Positions 62,011 to 64,000 of a stretch of DNA of 64,000 bases are shown here, piece after piece. The DNA comes from Anopheles merus (taxonomy: Eukaryota > Arthropoda > Insecta > Diptera > Culicidae), in NCBI RefSeq assembly GCF_017562075.2, contig NC_054081.1:13766528-13830527 (forward strand), in the 5' to 3' direction. The notes under the pieces are model-generated. The model did no database searches and was not told the origin of the DNA. It saw nothing but the letters and a program-made list of their open reading frames with translations. The number at the start of each line of letters is the position of its first letter. The first letter of the stretch is position 1. The position numbers and the translations under genes are program-made.

Positions 62011-62931
62011 AAAATGAAACGAGGTTACATGGGCATTGTTTTATCAGAAGCGAGTGAATACTGTTCGCTTTGTATTTGGGTTAGTTCAAGGTATTACATT
62101 TTTTACATTTCATCACGGCGTTCAGCGCACTGAAGTTGAACTGTTAGAAGGTTTTCCAAATGAATAGCTGTCCATTTCGATTATATTATTATCTAGATAT
62201 TATGTTATATATCTACATATTATATATAAATTGATGATCTGCAGATCTTTCAAAAATCCTCACGAGGTGTGGCAACTACGTCCAGGATCTTATATTTGAA
62301 CCTCATACCAGAAGAGCTCAGTATTCGAACGATAATTGCGGTCTTTTGACTAGCTGTATTTGTAGCTGTACACTAGATTTTTGTTGTTTTGGGTTTGACT
62401 TCGCTTTGCTTCAGATCCTTCAAATTTATACAATTCTTCTCCCTTCCACATCACTACGGCCGCTGTGGTGATGTTTTGTAACATCTTGTCAAGCCATCAC
62501 TTGGACAAAGAACAGGTTATGTTAATATTTGGTTTTAAAACAATGGACTTTTTCCGGATGGCTGCAGCAAATGAAACATTGCAATCTACAGATACACCTG
62601 TTCTTACTTTCCTTTGAATCCTTCAATCGGTTGCTAGGGATCGCAATCCATGAGAATGGATCGCAGAAGAGGTTGCAGCAGATAATGCATTTATTTTTCT
62701 GATTATTATTTTTGTTTTGGGCGTGGACAGTTTTATGAAATAAATAGTTTCACTAGTTTGATACATACACAACTGAAATTGTGTTCGTATGATCGGAAGT
62801 TGAAACTCTAAACTGCTCAAGATGTTTAAAAGTAGTGTTTTTTAGGCCATGTAGACCTCTATTTACTATTTATACATATTAGAATGTTTCGCCGCATGTG
62901 CCTCAGTTGAATCATTCAAGCCTACTTGCTA
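62011..62931. other. AT-rich stretch, nothing recognised
   Basis: A TATA-rich segment at 62182-62228 and otherwise unremarkable sequence. Confidence 0.5.
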
Positions 62932-63330
62932 AAATAAATCTACGACCTTGGGAATTGTCTTCCGTCAGTTTTCCGGAATTTTCGCCATGACGGACGAACG
63001 CATGTATGTAGGCACTACCTTCCATTTTTATCAATTCTTCCTCAGTTTTCGCGAAAAAATTGATGGAGTATGCTTATGTTTTCAAGGCACTGTTTCAATG
63101 TTTCCCTTTTTCCCTATGTCTTTCTCTTAAGCTTTGGTTGGAGCCGCTAGCCGCTAAGCGTCATCAGCTATTCGGAAACGGGTCATCTTTCGATGCAATG
63201 ATTGTTGTCCAATAGAGTGAACATGTTATAGAACTGGGCTTATTACCAAAACCTGCAGCACAATATCCGCTTTCGACGTGTCGGAGAGTCGTTCTTTAAT
63301 TGCGCACGCTTCCGAACGAAGCTGCTTTTG
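62932..63330 (-). repeat. Unidentified protein-like repeat, copy 2
   Basis: Minus-strand reading from 63330 gives QEFQKQLRSEACAIKERLSD then TSKADIVLQVL, a stop-containing spacer, then INFFAKTEEELIKMEGSAYI, HAFVRHGENSGKLTEDN and QGRRFIL. Both blocks are shared, in the same order and strand, with copy 1 at 21987-22285 and 23565-23770. Each open block is 30-45 codons; the spacer has stops, so this copy is a pseudogene or has an intron there. I do not recognise the family. Confidence 0.6.
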
Positions 63331-64000
63331 AAATTCTTGCACAAATATATTTGTTGGAAAAGATAATTTTTGCTTTCAACTGGATTCATCTCAAGTCCGT
63401 AAAGCTTCAATCGTTGAGGAACTGCGTAAGGAGAATTTGCCTTATTTAATCAGCTCGTCTGAATGGACTGAACTCATCGAGGTACAATGTTGCTACATAA
63501 AGGTGCTGTAGCCTTAAATTTCGTAAATACAGTCGATGCCCACAAATTTTGGCTCTAACGCTCATCAATGACAGTGCGCATCCATGTTTCCATGTCTCTA
63601 AGGCATCAATTTCGGACTGTACGCCAATCGCAATTTACTCACAAAATTTAACAAAAGCTTTCAATATAAGTTAAGTAATTCATCATTTGATTGATTGAAT
63701 ATAAATTATTTTAGAAGCTGTAATTGAGTGAAATAAATCTCCATGTATATCAAGATGTAAACAACGCCTTGTTAATTTATTACATTTAATAATTTTTTTT
63801 TACATAAAAAAATGTAAAAATGCAAAAAGTGCTAAACTACAATTATAATACATTTGCTCAAATAGCTTTTAAAATTATCATGATTCCTATAAGAATTAAA
63901 AAAATCACTTACAGACAAAAAAGCACTAAAACGTACAGAAGTACGTCACGCGAGACAGGTGCGGTTCACGCCGACTCGAATACAATAAAGTTTATGACAA
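63331..64000. other. AT-rich stretch, possible extension of the unidentified repeat
   Basis: A short plus-strand frame near 63375-63510 reads VRKASIVEELRKENLPYLIS without a start or partner. The rest is AT-rich with no recognisable element. Confidence 0.4.

Overview
The window looks like gene-poor nuclear DNA from an Anopheles mosquito, probably the An. gambiae group. The evidence is a 202-bp SINE200-type element with perfect target-site duplications, CR1-clade and RTE-like LINE remnants with mosquito-type protein signatures, a deleted Tc1/mariner element of the mosquito ITmD37E type, and very many (CA)n/(TG)n microsatellites. There is one 100-N assembly gap (6719-6818). The species call rests on recognising these families; no search was run.

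Layout. 1-2190 is non-coding. 2195-4275 is a nested pair of LINEs: a 5'-truncated CR1 copy (+ strand) inserted in an older RTE-like element (- strand). A weak tRNA-like relic follows. 11042-11680 is an internally deleted ITmD37E-like transposon. 15790-18480 carries the only long uninterrupted ORF, an 850-codon CR1-clade ORF2 lacking the N-terminal part of its endonuclease. At 21987-23770 another CR1 copy splits an unidentified protein-like repeat, whose second copy lies at 62932-63330. 25925-26110 is a small CR1 relic. 29538-30263 holds overlapping TIR elements. 41620-42675 is a 1.06-kb TIR element flanked by TA. 54810-56190 is an old repeat containing the SINE200 copy. 59442-60718 is a TIR-bounded region containing a 280-bp hAT-type MITE with a perfect 8-bp duplication.

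Host genes. I found no convincing host protein-coding gene, rRNA or tRNA gene. The GC-richer stretches (about 34.9-41 kb, 44.4-49.9 kb, 51.2-53.5 kb, 57.2-59 kb, 60.9-62 kb) contain overlapping 60-190 codon open frames, but none shows a recognisable domain and many are simple-repeat translations (CV, TH, SL). They are best read as intergenic or intronic DNA. Two segments (41330-41568 and 46401-46511) have a plausible 3' splice site followed by open frame and are listed as weak exon candidates.

How it fits together. The coding capacity belongs to mobile elements, mostly dead and often nested, so relative insertion order can be read directly: CR1 after the RTE-like element, CR1 after the unknown repeat, SINE200 after the 54.8-56.2 kb repeat, and the hAT MITE inside the 59.4-60.7 kb element. 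I see no defence, biosynthetic or other novel multi-gene system. The main unexplained item is the protein-like repeat pair at 22-23.8 kb and 63 kb.
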